A stretch of DNA of 64,000 nucleotides from Thioclava sediminum (lineage in GTDB: Bacteria; Pseudomonadota; Alphaproteobacteria; Rhodobacterales; Rhodobacteraceae), in the NCBI RefSeq assembly GCF_002020355.1, contig NZ_MPZV01000001.1:1302001-1366000 (forward strand). The letters run 5' to 3'. A program made the translations under genes and the position numbers. Below are positions 35,605 through 45,675 of the stretch, one piece after another. How positions within the stretch are numbered: the first letter of the stretch is position 1; every line of letters begins with the position of its first letter. Under the pieces are notes generated by a model. It was given only the letters and a program-made list of their open reading frames with translations. It had not been told where the DNA came from and did not search any database.

Positions 35605-36082
35605 GATCGAGCGCGACGAAGTTCTCAACTACCGCCCCGGCCCCGAAAGCGAATTGCCGCTGGACGAGGGCGAAAAGGTTCTGGCCGTCTTCACGGCGGA
35701 CAAGAAACGCTATTGGACCGATCACGCGGTTCTGGCCGTGATCGGCGCGGTGCTGATCTCGACGGTGCTGTTCTGGCTCGGCAAGCCTAATCAGGTGGTG
35801 ATCGCGAGCTTCGCCGTCGTGGTCGGTATGGCAGCGCGCGGGCTCTATTTCCGCTCGGAGGCCTTCGCGCGGCGCTGGCAGCTGACGGACAAGCGGCTGA
35901 TCGGGCCGCAGGGCAAACAGGTGATGCTGCTGCAAATCTCCGGCGTGCGCTCGCTGATGGGCGATGTGCAGGTCGTGACGACGGCGGGCGACAAGCACCT
36001 GATCCGCCACCTCGCCGATGCGGGGCCCGTGGTGCGTGAGATCGAGAGCGCGCAGGCCGCGCGCAAACTGGTGGCGAAGTGA
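35597..36082 (+). CDS. Membrane protein with PH-like domain, in the pyr operon
   Basis: 161 aa. Two adjacent membrane segments (about residues 38-75: [41 protein letters not shown]). Then a short bacterial PH-like (bPH2) stretch: [55 protein letters not shown]. Function unknown. Start overlaps the pyrB stop by 8 bases. Its position between pyrB and pyrC' is probably only cotranscription. Confidence 0.8.
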   Translation: MSKIERDEVLNYRPGPESELPLDEGEKVLAVFTADKKRYWTDHAVLAVIGAVLISTVLFWLGKPNQVVIASFAVVVGMAARGLYFRSEAFARRWQLTDKRLIGPQGKQVMLLQISGVRSLMGDVQVVTTAGDKHLIRHLADAGPVVREIESAQAARKLVAK

Positions 36083-36092
36083 GGCACGACGC

Positions 36093-37373
36093 ATGACCCT
36101 TTTCCTCGAAAACGCCAAGCTGATCGACCCCGAGGCGCTGACCGAAACCACCGGAAACGTGGTGATCGACGGAGGCCTAATCGCGGCGATCGGCGACATG
36201 TCCGCCCCCGCCGATGCCGAGGTGATCGATTGCGGCGGTAAATACCTCGCGCCGGGGATCGTAGATCTGGGCGTGAAGATCGGCGAGCCGGGCGAGCGCC
36301 ACATGGAAAGCTTCCGCACGGCGGCGCTGGCCGCCGCAGCCGGGGGCGTGACCACCATCATCGCCCGCCCCGACACGCAGCCCGCCATCGACACCCCCGA
36401 GACGCTGGAATTCGTCACCCGCCGCGCGGCGGACGCGCCGGTCCGCATCCTGCATATGGCGGCGCTGACCAAGGGCCGCGACGGGCAGGAAATGACCGAG
36501 ATCGGCTTTCTGAAAGATGCGGGCGCGGTGGCATTCACCGACGTCACGCGCGTCTCGGATCAGACCAAGGTGCTGCAACGCGCCTTTACCTATGCAGCCC
36601 ATTTGGGCGCTCTAGTGATCGGCCATCCGCAAGAGCCGGTCCTGTCGAAAGGCGCGGCCGTCACTTCGGGCAAATTCGCCTCGCTGCGGGGCTTGCCGGG
36701 CGTATCGCCGATGGCCGAGCGGATGGGGCTCGACCGCGATCTGGCGCTGGTGGAGATGACGGGCCTCGCCTATCACGCCGACCAGATCACCACCGCGAAG
36801 GCCCTGCCCGCGCTGGCGCGCGCGAAAGAAGCCGGGCTCGATGTGACCGCCGGGGTCTCGATCCACCACCTGACGCTGAACGCGCTCGACGTGGGCGATT
36901 ACCGGACCTTCTTCAAACTGACGCCGCCGCTGCGCGACGAGGAAGACCGGCTCGCGGTGATCGAGGCGGTGGCCGACGGCACGATCGACGTGATCTGCTC
37001 GCTGCATACGCCCGCGGATGAGGAATCCAAGCGCCTGCCCTTCGAGGAAGCGGCCTCCGGCGCGGTCGGGCTCGAGACGATCCTGCCCGCCGCGATGCGC
37101 CTTTACCATGCCGGTCAGCTGACCCTGCCACAGCTCTTCCGGGCGATGTCGCTGAACCCGGCGAAGCGTCTGGGATTGCCGCAGGGACGGCTTTGCGAGG
37201 GCGCTCCGGCAGACCTCGTGCTCTTCGATCCGGACGCGCCGTTCGTGCTCGACAGGTTTAAATTGCGCTCAAAATCAAAGAATACCCCCTTCGATACTGC
37301 TCGAATGGAAGGCAAAACGCTTGCCACATTCGTCGCAGGGGTGCAGGTTTATAACAACAATAACGACTCATAA
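36093..37373 (+). CDS. Dihydroorotase-like protein (PyrC'), predicted catalytically inactive
   Basis: 426 aa, amidohydrolase fold of class I dihydroorotases ([80 protein letters not shown]). The metal-binding DxHxH of true enzymes reads Asp58-Leu-Gly-Val-Lys62, and the DHAPH site reads [11 protein letters not shown], so key His ligands are gone. Such PyrC' proteins are known as structural partners that form a dodecamer with PyrB. A genuine PyrC is expected elsewhere. Begins 10 bases after the previous gene. Confidence 0.85.
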   Translation: MTLFLENAKLIDPEALTETTGNVVIDGGLIAAIGDMSAPADAEVIDCGGKYLAPGIVDLGVKIGEPGERHMESFRTAALAAAAGGVTTIIARPDTQPAIDTPETLEFVTRRAADAPVRILHMAALTKGRDGQEMTEIGFLKDAGAVAFTDVTRVSDQTKVLQRAFTYAAHLGALVIGHPQEPVLSKGAAVTSGKFASLRGLPGVSPMAERMGLDRDLALVEMTGLAYHADQITTAKALPALARAKEAGLDVTAGVSIHHLTLNALDVGDYRTFFKLTPPLRDEEDRLAVIEAVADGTIDVICSLHTPADEESKRLPFEEAASGAVGLETILPAAMRLYHAGQLTLPQLFRAMSLNPAKRLGLPQGRLCEGAPADLVLFDPDAPFVLDRFKLRSKSKNTPFDTARMEGKTLATFVAGVQVYNNNNDS

Positions 37374-37392
37374 ACGAGGCGAGGGCAGGCAT

Positions 37393-38001
37393 ATGCCGGG
37401 AATTGAGAACGGGTCAGCATGGCTCGGGCTGGTGGCTGCACTGGGCTACCTGCTCGGATCTGTGCCGTTTGGGCTCGTTATCACCAAGCTTTTCAAACTG
37501 GGCGACCTGCGCAAAATCGGCTCCGGCAATATCGGCGCGACGAACGTTCTGCGCACCGGCAGCAAGAGCGCGGCGCTTGCCACCCTTATCCTCGATAGCG
37601 GCAAAGGCGCGATTGCGGTTCTCATCGCACGCTACACGCTGGGCGAAACCGCCGCACAAGTGGCGGGCGCGGCCGCCTTCATCGGTCACATCTACCCGGT
37701 CTGGCTGCGCTTTCAGGGCGGCAAAGGGGTGGCGACCTTCCTCGGCACGATGATCGCGCTGGCCTGGCCCGTGGGCCTTGCGACCTGCGCCGTCTGGCTG
37801 GTCACGGCGCTGCTGACGCGGATTTCCTCGCTCGCGGCGCTGGTTTCGGCGGCGGCAACGGTGCCGCTGGCTTATTTCCTCGGCTATCGCGAATTGATGA
37901 TGCTGGCGGCGGGCCTTTCGGTGCTGATCTTCTGGCGGCACCGCACCAATATCGCGCGCCTCGCGATGGGCACGGAGCCGAAAATCGGCAAGAAGACCTG
38001 A
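37393..38001 (+). CDS. plsY: Glycerol-3-phosphate acyltransferase (acyl-phosphate dependent)
   Basis: 202 aa, five to six membrane segments. Active-site motifs: [23 protein letters not shown] and [11 protein letters not shown], in the spacing of PlsY. Uses acyl-phosphate to acylate glycerol-3-phosphate at the inner membrane, the first step of phospholipid synthesis. Last gene of pyrB-PH-pyrC'-plsY, a pairing often seen in alphaproteobacteria. The ATG at 37393 is preceded by GAGG. Confidence 0.95.
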   Translation: MPGIENGSAWLGLVAALGYLLGSVPFGLVITKLFKLGDLRKIGSGNIGATNVLRTGSKSAALATLILDSGKGAIAVLIARYTLGETAAQVAGAAAFIGHIYPVWLRFQGGKGVATFLGTMIALAWPVGLATCAVWLVTALLTRISSLAALVSAAATVPLAYFLGYRELMMLAAGLSVLIFWRHRTNIARLAMGTEPKIGKKT

Positions 38002-38019
38002 GCCGTCCCGGACGCGACC

Positions 38020-38751
38020 TCAGACGTGCTGGCCCGCGTTCACCTCGATCTCGGTGCCGGTGACGTAGCTCGACGCATCCGAGCACAGGAACCAGATCAC
38101 ATCCGCCACTTCCGAGGGTTGCCCAAGGCGGCGCAGCGGCAGTTTCTCGACGATCTTCTCGGTGCCGGGGCTGAGGATCGAGGTTTCGATCTCACCCGGC
38201 GCGATGGCGTTCACGCGCACCCCGAGCGGCCCGAAATCATGCGCCATTTCGCGCGTCAGCGCCTTGAGCGCGGCTTTCGAGGTGGAATAGGCGGCCCCTG
38301 CGAAAGGATGCACCCGCAGACCTGCGATAGAGGTCACGTTGACCACGGCCCCCTGCGCGGTCGACAGCTCCTCGACCAGACCGCGCGCAAGCACGATGGA
38401 GGCGAAGAAGTTCACATGGAAGACCTGCCCCCAGGTGCGCAGATCGGTGTCGAGCGTATTGAGCCGCTCACCCTCCGGCCCTTTCGGCGAGATGCCTGCA
38501 TTGTTGACCAGCGCATGCAGCCGCCCGTCGATCCTGCTGCGAATGTCGGCAATCGCGTCGATCACCTCGTCGGGCTTGGCGAGATCGACCTGGATGTGAT
38601 CCTCGCGCCCGCCACCCCACGGGCATTGCTCGGGGAAAGGCTGGCGCGAGCAGGTGATGACGCGCCACCCTTCGGCTGCGAAGCGTTTCACCGTGGCGTG
38701 GCCGATGCCCCGGCTCGCCCCCGTCAGCAGCATTACTTTGCGATCATCCAT
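38020..38751 (-). CDS. Short-chain dehydrogenase/reductase
   Basis: 243 aa classical SDR. Cofactor motif [11 protein letters not shown] (TGxxxGxG), NNAG, catalytic Ser in NVTSIAG, YSTSK (YxxxK) and a C-terminal [14 protein letters not shown]. Asp or Arg choice in the cofactor loop (CSRQP) suggests NADP(H). The substrate is unknown; resembles FabG-like and 3-oxoacyl reductases. Converges on plsY with an 18-base gap and stands alone. Confidence 0.93.
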   Translation of the reverse strand: MDDRKVMLLTGASRGIGHATVKRFAAEGWRVITCSRQPFPEQCPWGGGREDHIQVDLAKPDEVIDAIADIRSRIDGRLHALVNNAGISPKGPEGERLNTLDTDLRTWGQVFHVNFFASIVLARGLVEELSTAQGAVVNVTSIAGLRVHPFAGAAYSTSKAALKALTREMAHDFGPLGVRVNAIAPGEIETSILSPGTEKIVEKLPLRRLGQPSEVADVIWFLCSDASSYVTGTEIEVNAGQHV

Positions 38752-38885
38752 TACTCGAACTCCCCGTCAGCGCGCTCCCGACCCTAGTCGGTTTTGTTCC
38801 GAGCGCAACGGCCCCGATTGCGCCCTTCCAAACCCGGCGCGAACGGTCTAGCAAGATGGGACCACCCTGCCCGAGGACCAGCCAG

Positions 38886-39779
38886 ATGAGAAAGCAGACC
38901 ATGGATCGTGACTGGATCGCCACCGCCCGCACCCTCTCGGAAGCCTTGCCCTACCTGCAACGCTATTCCGGCGCCGTGGTCGTGGTGAAATTCGGCGGCA
39001 ACGCGATGGGCGACGAAGAGGCGATGGCCGATTTCGCCCGCGATATCGTGCTGATGCGTCAGGTCGGCATCTTCCCGGTCGTGGTGCATGGCGGCGGACC
39101 GATGATCAATGAGATGCTGGGCAAGCTCGGCATCGAAAGCCAATGGGTCCGCGGCAAGCGCGTGACCGACAAAGCCACCGTCGAAGTGGTCGAGATGATC
39201 CTCTCGGGCCTCGTCAACAAGCGCATCGTGCAGGCGATCAACGACCAAGGCGGCCGCGCGGTCGGGATCTCGGGCAAGGATGACGACCTGATGGTCTGCG
39301 AGGCGGACGATCCCGAACTGGGCTTCGTCGGTCGTCCGGTCGAGATGAACGTGCAGGTGATCCGCGACCTCTATAACGCGGGCATGATCCCGGTGATCGC
39401 CCCGGTCGCGACCGGCATGGCCGATAACGAGACCTTCAACGTCAATGGCGACACCGCAGCCGGCGCCATCGCGGGCGCGCTGCGCGCCGATCGCCTGCTT
39501 CTGCTGACCGACGTGGCGGGCGTGAAGAACAAGGCGGGCGAGGTGATCACGCAGCTCACCCCCGAGGACGTGACCGCCCTGATCGAAGACGGCACCATCG
39601 CGGGCGGCATGATCCCGAAGGTCGAGACCGCGCTGAAAGCGGTCGACGAGGGCGTGCGCGCGGTGGTCATCGTCGACGGGCGCGTCGCCAATGCCTGCCT
39701 GTTGGAGCTGTTCACCGAACATGGGGCGGGCTCGATGATCCGCTCGACAGAGCCGCGCGTGAAACCGCGCAGTGAGTGA
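38886..39779 (+). CDS. argB: Acetylglutamate kinase
   Basis: 297 aa. Second step of arginine synthesis: N-acetylglutamate to its 5-phosphate. Motifs: [26 protein letters not shown], the N-terminal helix of the Arg-inhibited hexameric type ([18 protein letters not shown]), and [24 protein letters not shown] and [11 protein letters not shown]. Start at 38886 ([10 protein letters not shown]) has GAGGA at good spacing; other upstream in-frame codons lack it. A member of the feedback-regulated type by its N-terminal helix. Confidence 0.96.
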   Translation: MRKQTMDRDWIATARTLSEALPYLQRYSGAVVVVKFGGNAMGDEEAMADFARDIVLMRQVGIFPVVVHGGGPMINEMLGKLGIESQWVRGKRVTDKATVEVVEMILSGLVNKRIVQAINDQGGRAVGISGKDDDLMVCEADDPELGFVGRPVEMNVQVIRDLYNAGMIPVIAPVATGMADNETFNVNGDTAAGAIAGALRADRLLLLTDVAGVKNKAGEVITQLTPEDVTALIEDGTIAGGMIPKVETALKAVDEGVRAVVIVDGRVANACLLELFTEHGAGSMIRSTEPRVKPRSE

Positions 39780-40410
39780 GACACCGCCGGTGATCTCTGC
39801 CCTCGCCGCGGCGCTGACCCCGCACCGGCTCTTCGTGTCGGGGCTGCTGCATGAGGATGGCGAGACAATCGCGCTGATCTCGCCCGACGAGCCGGGTTTC
39901 TGGGATCACGTCACCGCTCAGCCGGAATTCGCCGAGATCGCATCCGATCCGCTGGACCGCTGGTCTGCGCGGGTGATCGGCGCCCTCGCACGGCAATTTG
40001 AAGCCCGCGCACTTTTCCCCTTCACCGGCCCGCCCTGGCAGCCTTTCGTAAGCTGGGCCGTGAAAAGCGGACAGAGCTTCGCCTCGCCGGTCCATCTGAT
40101 GTGCCACGCGCATATGGGCCTCTGGGCCTCGGTGCGGGGCGCGCTGGCCCTGCCTGGCTTGCTTCCCCTGCCCGCACCCGCCGCCAATCCCTGCGTCGGT
40201 TGCCCTGCGCCCTGCGCCACCGCCTGCCCGGTCGATGCGCTCAAACCCGACGGTTACGACACGCAAAGCTGTCACGCGCATCTCGACCGCCCCGAAGGCG
40301 CGGCCTGTCGCGATCACGGCTGTCTTGCAAGACGCGCTTGCCCGGCAGGTGAAAGCTATGGCAGGCTGCCTCAGCAATCCGCATGGCATATGAGGCAGTT
40401 CCACCCATGA
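39772..40410 (+). CDS. Fe-S (4Fe-4S ferredoxin-like) protein of unknown function
   Basis: 212 aa, GTG start overlapping the argB stop by 8 bases. N-terminal ~130 residues are uncharacterised ([26 protein letters not shown]...). The C-terminal part holds [21 protein letters not shown] (CxxCxxxCxxxCP), a 4Fe-4S ferredoxin motif, with further Cys in [28 protein letters not shown]. The second set could ligate another cluster. Resembles uncharacterised QueG-like ferredoxins of Rhodobacterales. Overlaps sixA by ATGA. The redox partner is unknown. Confidence 0.82.
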   Translation: MSETPPVISALAAALTPHRLFVSGLLHEDGETIALISPDEPGFWDHVTAQPEFAEIASDPLDRWSARVIGALARQFEARALFPFTGPPWQPFVSWAVKSGQSFASPVHLMCHAHMGLWASVRGALALPGLLPLPAPAANPCVGCPAPCATACPVDALKPDGYDTQSCHAHLDRPEGAACRDHGCLARRACPAGESYGRLPQQSAWHMRQFHP

Positions 40411-40925
40411 CACCGCTCGGCTATCGCCGCCTGATCCTGACCCGCCATGCCAAATCCAGCTGGGACGACCCGGCGATGGAAGATCGTGATCGCCCGCTCA
40501 ATGCGCGCGGACGCGCGGCTGCGCTCGAACTGGGCGATTTCCTCGCCTCGCGCGGGCTGGAGCCGGAAGAGGTGCTCTGCTCCTCGGCGACTCGCACCCG
40601 CGAGACATGGGACCGAGTGGAGCGCGCGGTGATCGAGACACGGCCGGAGGTGAGCTATGTCGAGGATCTCTACCACGCAGCCCCCGAGATGATGCTGCAG
40701 GTTCTGCGCACCGCCTCCGCGCCGACCGTGATGATGCTGGGCCACAACCCGGGCATCGCGGAATTCGCCCATCGCCTGCCTGCACGCGCCTTGCACGACC
40801 CCGATTTCCGCCGCTTCCCGACCTGCGCCACGCTGATCGTCGATTTCCAGATCGACAGCTGGGACGAAGTGCAGCCGGGTCAGGGATCGGTGCTCGATTT
40901 CTTCACGCCGACCCGGCGGGGCTGA
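40407..40925 (+). CDS. SixA-like histidine phosphatase
   Basis: 172 aa. Histidine phosphatase superfamily: LTRHAKSSWDDP (RH catalytic motif), CSSATRTRETW, and GHNPGIAEF (second His). Most like SixA, which dephosphorylates phosphohistidine on HPt domains or PTS-type proteins. I take the ATG at 40407, which overlaps the preceding stop as ATGA; an ATG at 40383 would extend it by eight residues. Confidence 0.9.
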   Translation: MTPLGYRRLILTRHAKSSWDDPAMEDRDRPLNARGRAAALELGDFLASRGLEPEEVLCSSATRTRETWDRVERAVIETRPEVSYVEDLYHAAPEMMLQVLRTASAPTVMMLGHNPGIAEFAHRLPARALHDPDFRRFPTCATLIVDFQIDSWDEVQPGQGSVLDFFTPTRRG

Positions 40926-41031
40926 ACACGGCTTTTCCCTCCCGTGATCGTGACGTTAGGGCACGGTTTTCTATGGCCAGCCGCGCGCCTGTGCCCTATC
41001 TCTCTGGCGTAATCATCACAGGAGGGTTTCC

Positions 41032-42015
41032 ATGTCCGCTCAAACGCCGAAACGCATCGCCGTCACCGGGGCTGCCGGTCAGATCTGCTACGCGCTGCTG
41101 TTCCGCATCGCCAAGGGGGATGTCTACGGTCCCGATCAGCCGGTGATCTTGCAGCTTCTGGACCTGCCGCAGGCGCTCGACGCGGTGCGTGGCGTGGTGA
41201 TGGAGCTGGAAGACTGCGCCTTCCCGCTGCTCGCTGGCACCGTTGTGACCGATGATCCGGTGACCGCCTTCACCGATATCGATGCCGCTTTCTTCGTGGG
41301 CTCGCGTCCGCGCACCAAAGGCATGGAGCGCCGCGATCTGCTGTCGGCCAATGCCGAGATCTTCCGCGTGCAGGGCGAAGCCCTCGACAAGGCTGCCAAG
41401 CGCGACGCGAAATGTGTGGTCGTCGGCAACCCGGCCAACACCAACGCGATGATCCTCGCGGCCAACGCGCCGAACTTCCCGACCGAGAACATCACCGCGA
41501 TGATCCGGCTCGACCACAACCGCGCGCTGACGCAATTCGCGTCGAAGGCCGATCTGCATGTCGACGACATCGAGCGTTTCGTGGTCTGGGGCAACCACTC
41601 GCCTACCATGTTCGCCGACTGGACCGAAGCCGAAGCGAAGGGCCGCAAGCTCTCCGAGATCATCGGCGACGAGACCTGGTATCGCGAGACGTTGATCCCG
41701 CAGGTTGCCACCCGTGGCGCTGCGATCATCGAAGCGCGTGGCGCGTCCTCGGCCGCCTCCGCCGCCAATGCCGCGATCGATCACATGCATGACTGGATCC
41801 ACGGCACCGATGGCAAATGGGTGTCGATGGCCGTGCCGTCGACCGGCCTCTACGACATCCCCGAGGGGCTGATGGTCGGCCTGCCGGTGATCTGCAAGGA
41901 CGGTCATTACGAGCGCGTCGAAGGTCTGGAATTCAACGATTTCCAGAAAGAGATGATGGCCCGCACCGTCGGCGAACTGGAAGAAGAGCGCGAAGCGGTT
42001 TCCGACCTTCTTTAA
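41032..42015 (+). CDS. mdh: Malate dehydrogenase, type 2 (cytosolic-MDH-like)
   Basis: 327 aa. Nucleotide-binding [21 protein letters not shown]; active-site Arg in [14 protein letters not shown] and [10 protein letters not shown]; and the catalytic His in [14 protein letters not shown]. This is the cytosolic/Thermus-type MDH group, not the LDH-like type usually found in the sdh-suc cluster of Rhodobacterales. It interconverts malate and oxaloacetate with NAD. GGAGGG precedes the ATG. The gene is monocistronic, with its own terminator. Confidence 0.93.
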   Translation: MSAQTPKRIAVTGAAGQICYALLFRIAKGDVYGPDQPVILQLLDLPQALDAVRGVVMELEDCAFPLLAGTVVTDDPVTAFTDIDAAFFVGSRPRTKGMERRDLLSANAEIFRVQGEALDKAAKRDAKCVVVGNPANTNAMILAANAPNFPTENITAMIRLDHNRALTQFASKADLHVDDIERFVVWGNHSPTMFADWTEAEAKGRKLSEIIGDETWYRETLIPQVATRGAAIIEARGASSAASAANAAIDHMHDWIHGTDGKWVSMAVPSTGLYDIPEGLMVGLPVICKDGHYERVEGLEFNDFQKEMMARTVGELEEEREAVSDLL

Positions 42016-42032
42016 ATCAGACGCGAATATAG

Positions 42033-42070
42033 AAAAGGGGCGGCACGAGTATTCGCGCCGCCCCTTTTTT
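42033..42070 (+). terminator. Rho-independent terminator of the malate dehydrogenase gene
   Basis: AAAAGGGGCGGC (42033-42044) pairs with GCCGCCCCTTTT (42057-42068), followed by further T residues. A separate 8-base inverted repeat (CGCGAATA 42022-42029 with TATTCGCG 42050-42057) overlaps its loop and right arm, so the two structures exclude each other. Confidence 0.9.
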
Positions 42071-42087
42071 AATTCTACGCCTTGGCG

Positions 42088-42126
42088 GAAATATCCCACG
42101 GGGGTCTGGGGGTGTGAAACCCCCAG
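42088..42126. repeat. Intergenic AAATATCCC element, copy C, with hairpin
   Basis: AAATATCCC at 42089-42097 followed by ACGGGGGTCTGGGGG; CTGGGGGT (42106-42113) then pairs with ACCCCCAG (42119-42126). In the convergent gap between mdh and aapP, as for copy B. The hairpin may terminate the aap operon from the minus strand. Confidence 0.5.
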
Positions 42127-42146
42127 CCTTTGCCCCCGGCCCTGCC

Positions 42147-42938
42147 TCAGTGTCCGAGGATCTGGCTCAGGAACTGCTGGGTCCGCTCGGATTTCGGGTT
42201 GTTGAAGAAGTCGTGCGGGTTGTTCTGCTCGACGATCTGACCGTCGGCCATGAAGATCACCCGGTTCGCCACCGCCTGTGCGAAGCCCATCTCGTGGGTC
42301 ACGCAGAGCATGGTCATCCCCTCTTCCGCCAGCTCGATCATCGTGTCGAGCACTTCCTTGATCATCTCCGGATCGAGCGCCGATGTCGGTTCGTCGAAGA
42401 GCATGATCCGCGGCTTCATGCACAGCGAGCGCGCGATCGCCACACGCTGCTGCTGACCGCCCGAAAGCTGGCCGGGATACTTGTCGGCCTGCTCGGGGAT
42501 TTTCACCTTCTCGAGGTAATGCATCGCCGTCGCTTCGGCTTCCTTCTTGGGCGTCTTGCGCACCCAGATCGGGGCCAGCGTCAGGTTCTCGAGAATGGTC
42601 AGATGCGGGAACAGGTTGAAGTGCTGGAACACCATGCCGACTTCGCGGCGGACCTTGTCGATGTTCTTCAGGTCGTTCGTCAGCTCGATCCCGTCGACGA
42701 CGATCTTGCCCGCCTGGTGTTCCTCCAGACGGTTGATGCAGCGGATCAGCGTCGATTTCCCCGAGCCCGAGGGCCCGGCGATGACGATACGCTCACCACG
42801 CTGCACGGTCAGATCGATGTCGCGCAGGACGTGGAACTGGCCATACCACTTGTTCATGTTCTCGATCTGGATCGCGACCTCGTCGGAGACCTGCATATGG
42901 CTGCGGTCGACCTGACGTTCGAATTGCGGTTCGGTCAT
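42147..42938 (-). CDS. aapP: General L-amino acid ABC transporter ATP-binding protein
   Basis: 263 aa. Walker [15 protein letters not shown]-loop [13 protein letters not shown], signature [15 protein letters not shown], Walker [15 protein letters not shown], His switch CVTHEMG. Polar amino-acid type ATPase; in Rhizobium AapJQMP and Rhodobacter BztABCD it imports Glu/Gln/Asp/Asn and other amino acids. It is last of the four-gene unit. I start at 42938 (MTEPQFERQ), 16 bases after the permease stop; an upstream codon in the same frame overlaps that permease. Confidence 0.95.
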   Translation of the reverse strand: MTEPQFERQVDRSHMQVSDEVAIQIENMNKWYGQFHVLRDIDLTVQRGERIVIAGPSGSGKSTLIRCINRLEEHQAGKIVVDGIELTNDLKNIDKVRREVGMVFQHFNLFPHLTILENLTLAPIWVRKTPKKEAEATAMHYLEKVKIPEQADKYPGQLSGGQQQRVAIARSLCMKPRIMLFDEPTSALDPEMIKEVLDTMIELAEEGMTMLCVTHEMGFAQAVANRVIFMADGQIVEQNNPHDFFNNPKSERTQQFLSQILGH

Positions 42939-42954
42939 TGTGTCTAGTCCCCGA

Positions 42955-44274
42955 TTAATGGTTATCACGCTGCAGTCGACGCTCGAGAGACATCGAGTAG
43001 CGCGACATGGCGAAGTTCAGGATAAAGAAGATGGCGCCGACGAAGATGAAGGGCTCCCAGTAGATGCCTTTCCAGTTGAAGTCGGCGCGGATGAAGTCCG
43101 GGATGCCCTTGAGCGGGTCGAAGAGACCCACGAACACGACCAGCGTCGTATCCTTGAACATGCCGATGAAGGTGGAGACGATGCCCGGGATCGAAATCTT
43201 CAGCGCCTGCGGCAGGATGATCAGCCGCTGCGCCTTCCAGTAATCGAGCCCCAGCGCATCAGCCGCCTCGTATTGGCCCCGCGGGAGTGCTGCGAGACCG
43301 CCGCGGATCACCTCGGCGATATAAGCGGCTGCGAAGAAGGTCACGAGGATCATCACCCGCAGGATGATGTCGAAATTCGTGCCCGGCGGCAGGAAGTAGT
43401 TCAGCAGCAGCGAGGCCACGAACAGGAGCGTGATCAGCGGCACGCCGCGGATGAACTCGATGAAGACCACCGAGAAGCCTTTGACCAGCGGCATGTCCGA
43501 TTGCCGCCCGAGCGCGAGCACGATCCCCAGCGGCAGCGACATCATGATGCCGCCCACGCCCAGCGTGATCGCCAGCAGGAAGCCCCCGAATTTGGCGGAG
43601 TCCACTGATTCCAGCCCCCAAGGCAGGATCGCCTGCAACCCGCCGATGAGCGGGCCCACCACGAAGAGGAAGTAGAGGATCGCGACGAAAGCGCCGATCG
43701 AGAAGGCCATGATTGAGCCAAGCCGCGGTGACAGCAGCAACAGGATCGCCGCGCCCAGCACGAAGCCCGCGAAGATCATGACCGGCGTCCAGCCGGAGCC
43801 GCCCCAGAGCAGCCACACGGCGAGGAACGGGTAGACCGGCGTGAACCAGGCCAGCACGCGCGGCACCCAAGTGAAAAGAAGCGGACCGACCGCCACGAAG
43901 AGCAGCAGGAAGGTCAGGATCGGGCGCCAGTACAGTTCCGGCGGGTAGAAGCCGAAGATGAACTGGTGCCAACGCTCGCGGATCACCGCCCAGCAGGCGC
44001 CGGTCGCGCCTTCGCCGTAACGGTCGGTGATGATCGTGCGGCATTCCTTGATCGAGTTGGCGTCCCAGACGCCATGCAGGAACCAAGGCAGGAAATGCAT
44101 GACCAGCGTGTAGATCAAGGCCACGCCCAGAAGGGTCAGCAACGTGTTCAACCAGCCCGAGAACAGGTTCTCGCGCAGCCATTGGACCGCACCGGACTGC
44201 CCTGCGGGGGCAGGCTGCTGCGGCAGCATCGTGTCGCGGACATAGGCGACGGAATGGGCTTGTGTATCGCTCAT
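42955..44274 (-). CDS. aapM: General L-amino acid ABC transporter permease AapM/BztC
   Basis: 439 aa, longer than common amino-acid permeases because of the extended N-terminal half (several helices and a soluble loop with [24 protein letters not shown]) typical of AapM/BztC. The EAA-like loop and coupling region are near [38 protein letters not shown]. Forms the channel with AapQ. The ATG starts one base after the aapQ stop (TGAGATG). Confidence 0.95.
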   Translation of the reverse strand: MSDTQAHSVAYVRDTMLPQQPAPAGQSGAVQWLRENLFSGWLNTLLTLLGVALIYTLVMHFLPWFLHGVWDANSIKECRTIITDRYGEGATGACWAVIRERWHQFIFGFYPPELYWRPILTFLLLFVAVGPLLFTWVPRVLAWFTPVYPFLAVWLLWGGSGWTPVMIFAGFVLGAAILLLLSPRLGSIMAFSIGAFVAILYFLFVVGPLIGGLQAILPWGLESVDSAKFGGFLLAITLGVGGIMMSLPLGIVLALGRQSDMPLVKGFSVVFIEFIRGVPLITLLFVASLLLNYFLPPGTNFDIILRVMILVTFFAAAYIAEVIRGGLAALPRGQYEAADALGLDYWKAQRLIILPQALKISIPGIVSTFIGMFKDTTLVVFVGLFDPLKGIPDFIRADFNWKGIYWEPFIFVGAIFFILNFAMSRYSMSLERRLQRDNH

Positions 44275-44275
44275 C

Positions 44276-45538
44276 TCACCGCTCCTTCAGCTTCACGCGA
44301 TTGTTGTAGACGTTCATCACGCCCGAGATCGACAGCGAGATCGCGAGGTAGATCAGCATCATCAGCGTGATCGCCTCAAGCTCGCGCCCGGTCTGGTTCA
44401 GGGTGATACCGCCCAACGTGCCGCGCAGTTCCAGATAGCCCACGGCGATCGCGAGCGAGGAGTTCTTCGTCAGGTTCAGATATTGCGAGATCAGCGGCGG
44501 GATGATGACCCGCAGCGCCTGCGGCAGGATCACGAGGCTCATCGTGCGATTGGCTCGCAGACCCAGCGCGAAGGCGGCCTCGGTCTGGCCTTTCGAGATG
44601 GCGAGGATACCGGCGCGGACGATCTCGGCGATGAAGGCCGCCGTATAGAGCGACAGGCCGAGCCAGAGCGCCACGAAGGAGTTCGACACGTTCGTGCCGC
44701 CGGTGAAGTTGAAGCCCTTGATCTGGGGCTCTTCGGGATTGATCCCGAGCGCAATGGCGAGGATCACGACGGGCGCGATCAGCACGAGCGCGCTCTTCCA
44801 CCACATTGTAGGTCGGACCCCGGTCGCCTCCTGCACCTTGGCGGCGTGGGTCAGCATCCGCTTGTTCACCCAGATCGAAGCAATCAGCACGATCACGAGC
44901 GCGAGGAAGTTCAGCGAGATCGGCGCCAGCGCCGTGTCGAGCGACCCGAGCGAGCGATCGAAATGCACCGAGGGGATCGCGGTGTAGCGATTGGTGAAAG
45001 CGACCGAGTCGAGCAGCATCGAAGCCTGTGCCTCGCCCGTCTGCTGGTTCACCTTATAGGCGTTGGGCGACGGGGCCACATCGGTCAGCAGCGCGATCGC
45101 CACGAGGATCCACAGCAGCACCGGAATGTTGCGGAAGACCTCGACATAGACGGTCATCAGCCGCGCCACGAGCCAGTTCTTCGACAGGCGCAGCACGCCC
45201 ACGAAGATCCCGATGATCGTCGCGGCGACGCAGCCCAGGAAGGACACCCAGAGCGTGTTGATGAGGCCGACAAGCAGCGCACGTCCGTGGCTCATGTCGT
45301 TGTTATACGGGATGATCGCATTGCCGATATCGTAACCGGCCCTCTGCCCGAGGAAGGAGAAATTGAAATCCTTCCCGAGGTCGTTGAGGTTCTGGATCAC
45401 ATTGTCCACCAGCCATGCCGCGCCGCCCATCACGAGGATGAAGACGATCGCCTGAATCGTCAGGGAGCGATAACGCGTGTCATAGATAAGCTGGCTGAGC
45501 CGGAAGCCCTGCTCCGGCGCGTCGGGCGCGCTTGTCAT
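44276..45538 (-). CDS. aapQ: General L-amino acid ABC transporter permease AapQ/BztB
   Basis: 420 aa. HisM-type permease with an extended N-terminal region (SLTIQAIVFILVMGGAAWLVDNVIQNLNDLGKDFNFSFLGQRAGYDIGN), a large insertion (about residues 150-210) and the coupling loop EIVRAGILAISKGQTEAAFALGLRANRTMSLVILPQAL. Lies between aapJ and aapM with a hairpin separating it from aapJ. Confidence 0.95.
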   Translation of the reverse strand: MTSAPDAPEQGFRLSQLIYDTRYRSLTIQAIVFILVMGGAAWLVDNVIQNLNDLGKDFNFSFLGQRAGYDIGNAIIPYNNDMSHGRALLVGLINTLWVSFLGCVAATIIGIFVGVLRLSKNWLVARLMTVYVEVFRNIPVLLWILVAIALLTDVAPSPNAYKVNQQTGEAQASMLLDSVAFTNRYTAIPSVHFDRSLGSLDTALAPISLNFLALVIVLIASIWVNKRMLTHAAKVQEATGVRPTMWWKSALVLIAPVVILAIALGINPEEPQIKGFNFTGGTNVSNSFVALWLGLSLYTAAFIAEIVRAGILAISKGQTEAAFALGLRANRTMSLVILPQALRVIIPPLISQYLNLTKNSSLAIAVGYLELRGTLGGITLNQTGRELEAITLMMLIYLAISLSISGVMNVYNNRVKLKER

Positions 45539-45636
45539 TCTTATTTCCCCTGTTGCCGCGTCGTTATTTTTGTCTGGCCATTCTTGCGGGCCTTAGTGGG
45601 GATGTCTCCCCTACGCACGGTCTCTTGAAAACGGAA

Positions 45637-45664
45637 CAGGGGCGCGGATTGAACCGCGCCCCTG
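45637..45664 (-). terminator. Hairpin between aapJ and aapQ
   Basis: Perfect 11-bp stem (45637-45647 with 45654-45664) around a six-base loop, 11 bases after the aapJ stop. In minus-strand reading it is followed by TTCCGTTTTC. Acts as a partial terminator or 3' protector, giving more binding protein than permease. Confidence 0.75.
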
Positions 45665-45675
45665 CCGGGCCCTTC

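Noticed and set aside
36093-37373. Annotation as an active dihydroorotase
   Set aside because: The HxH and DHAPH metal ligands are replaced.
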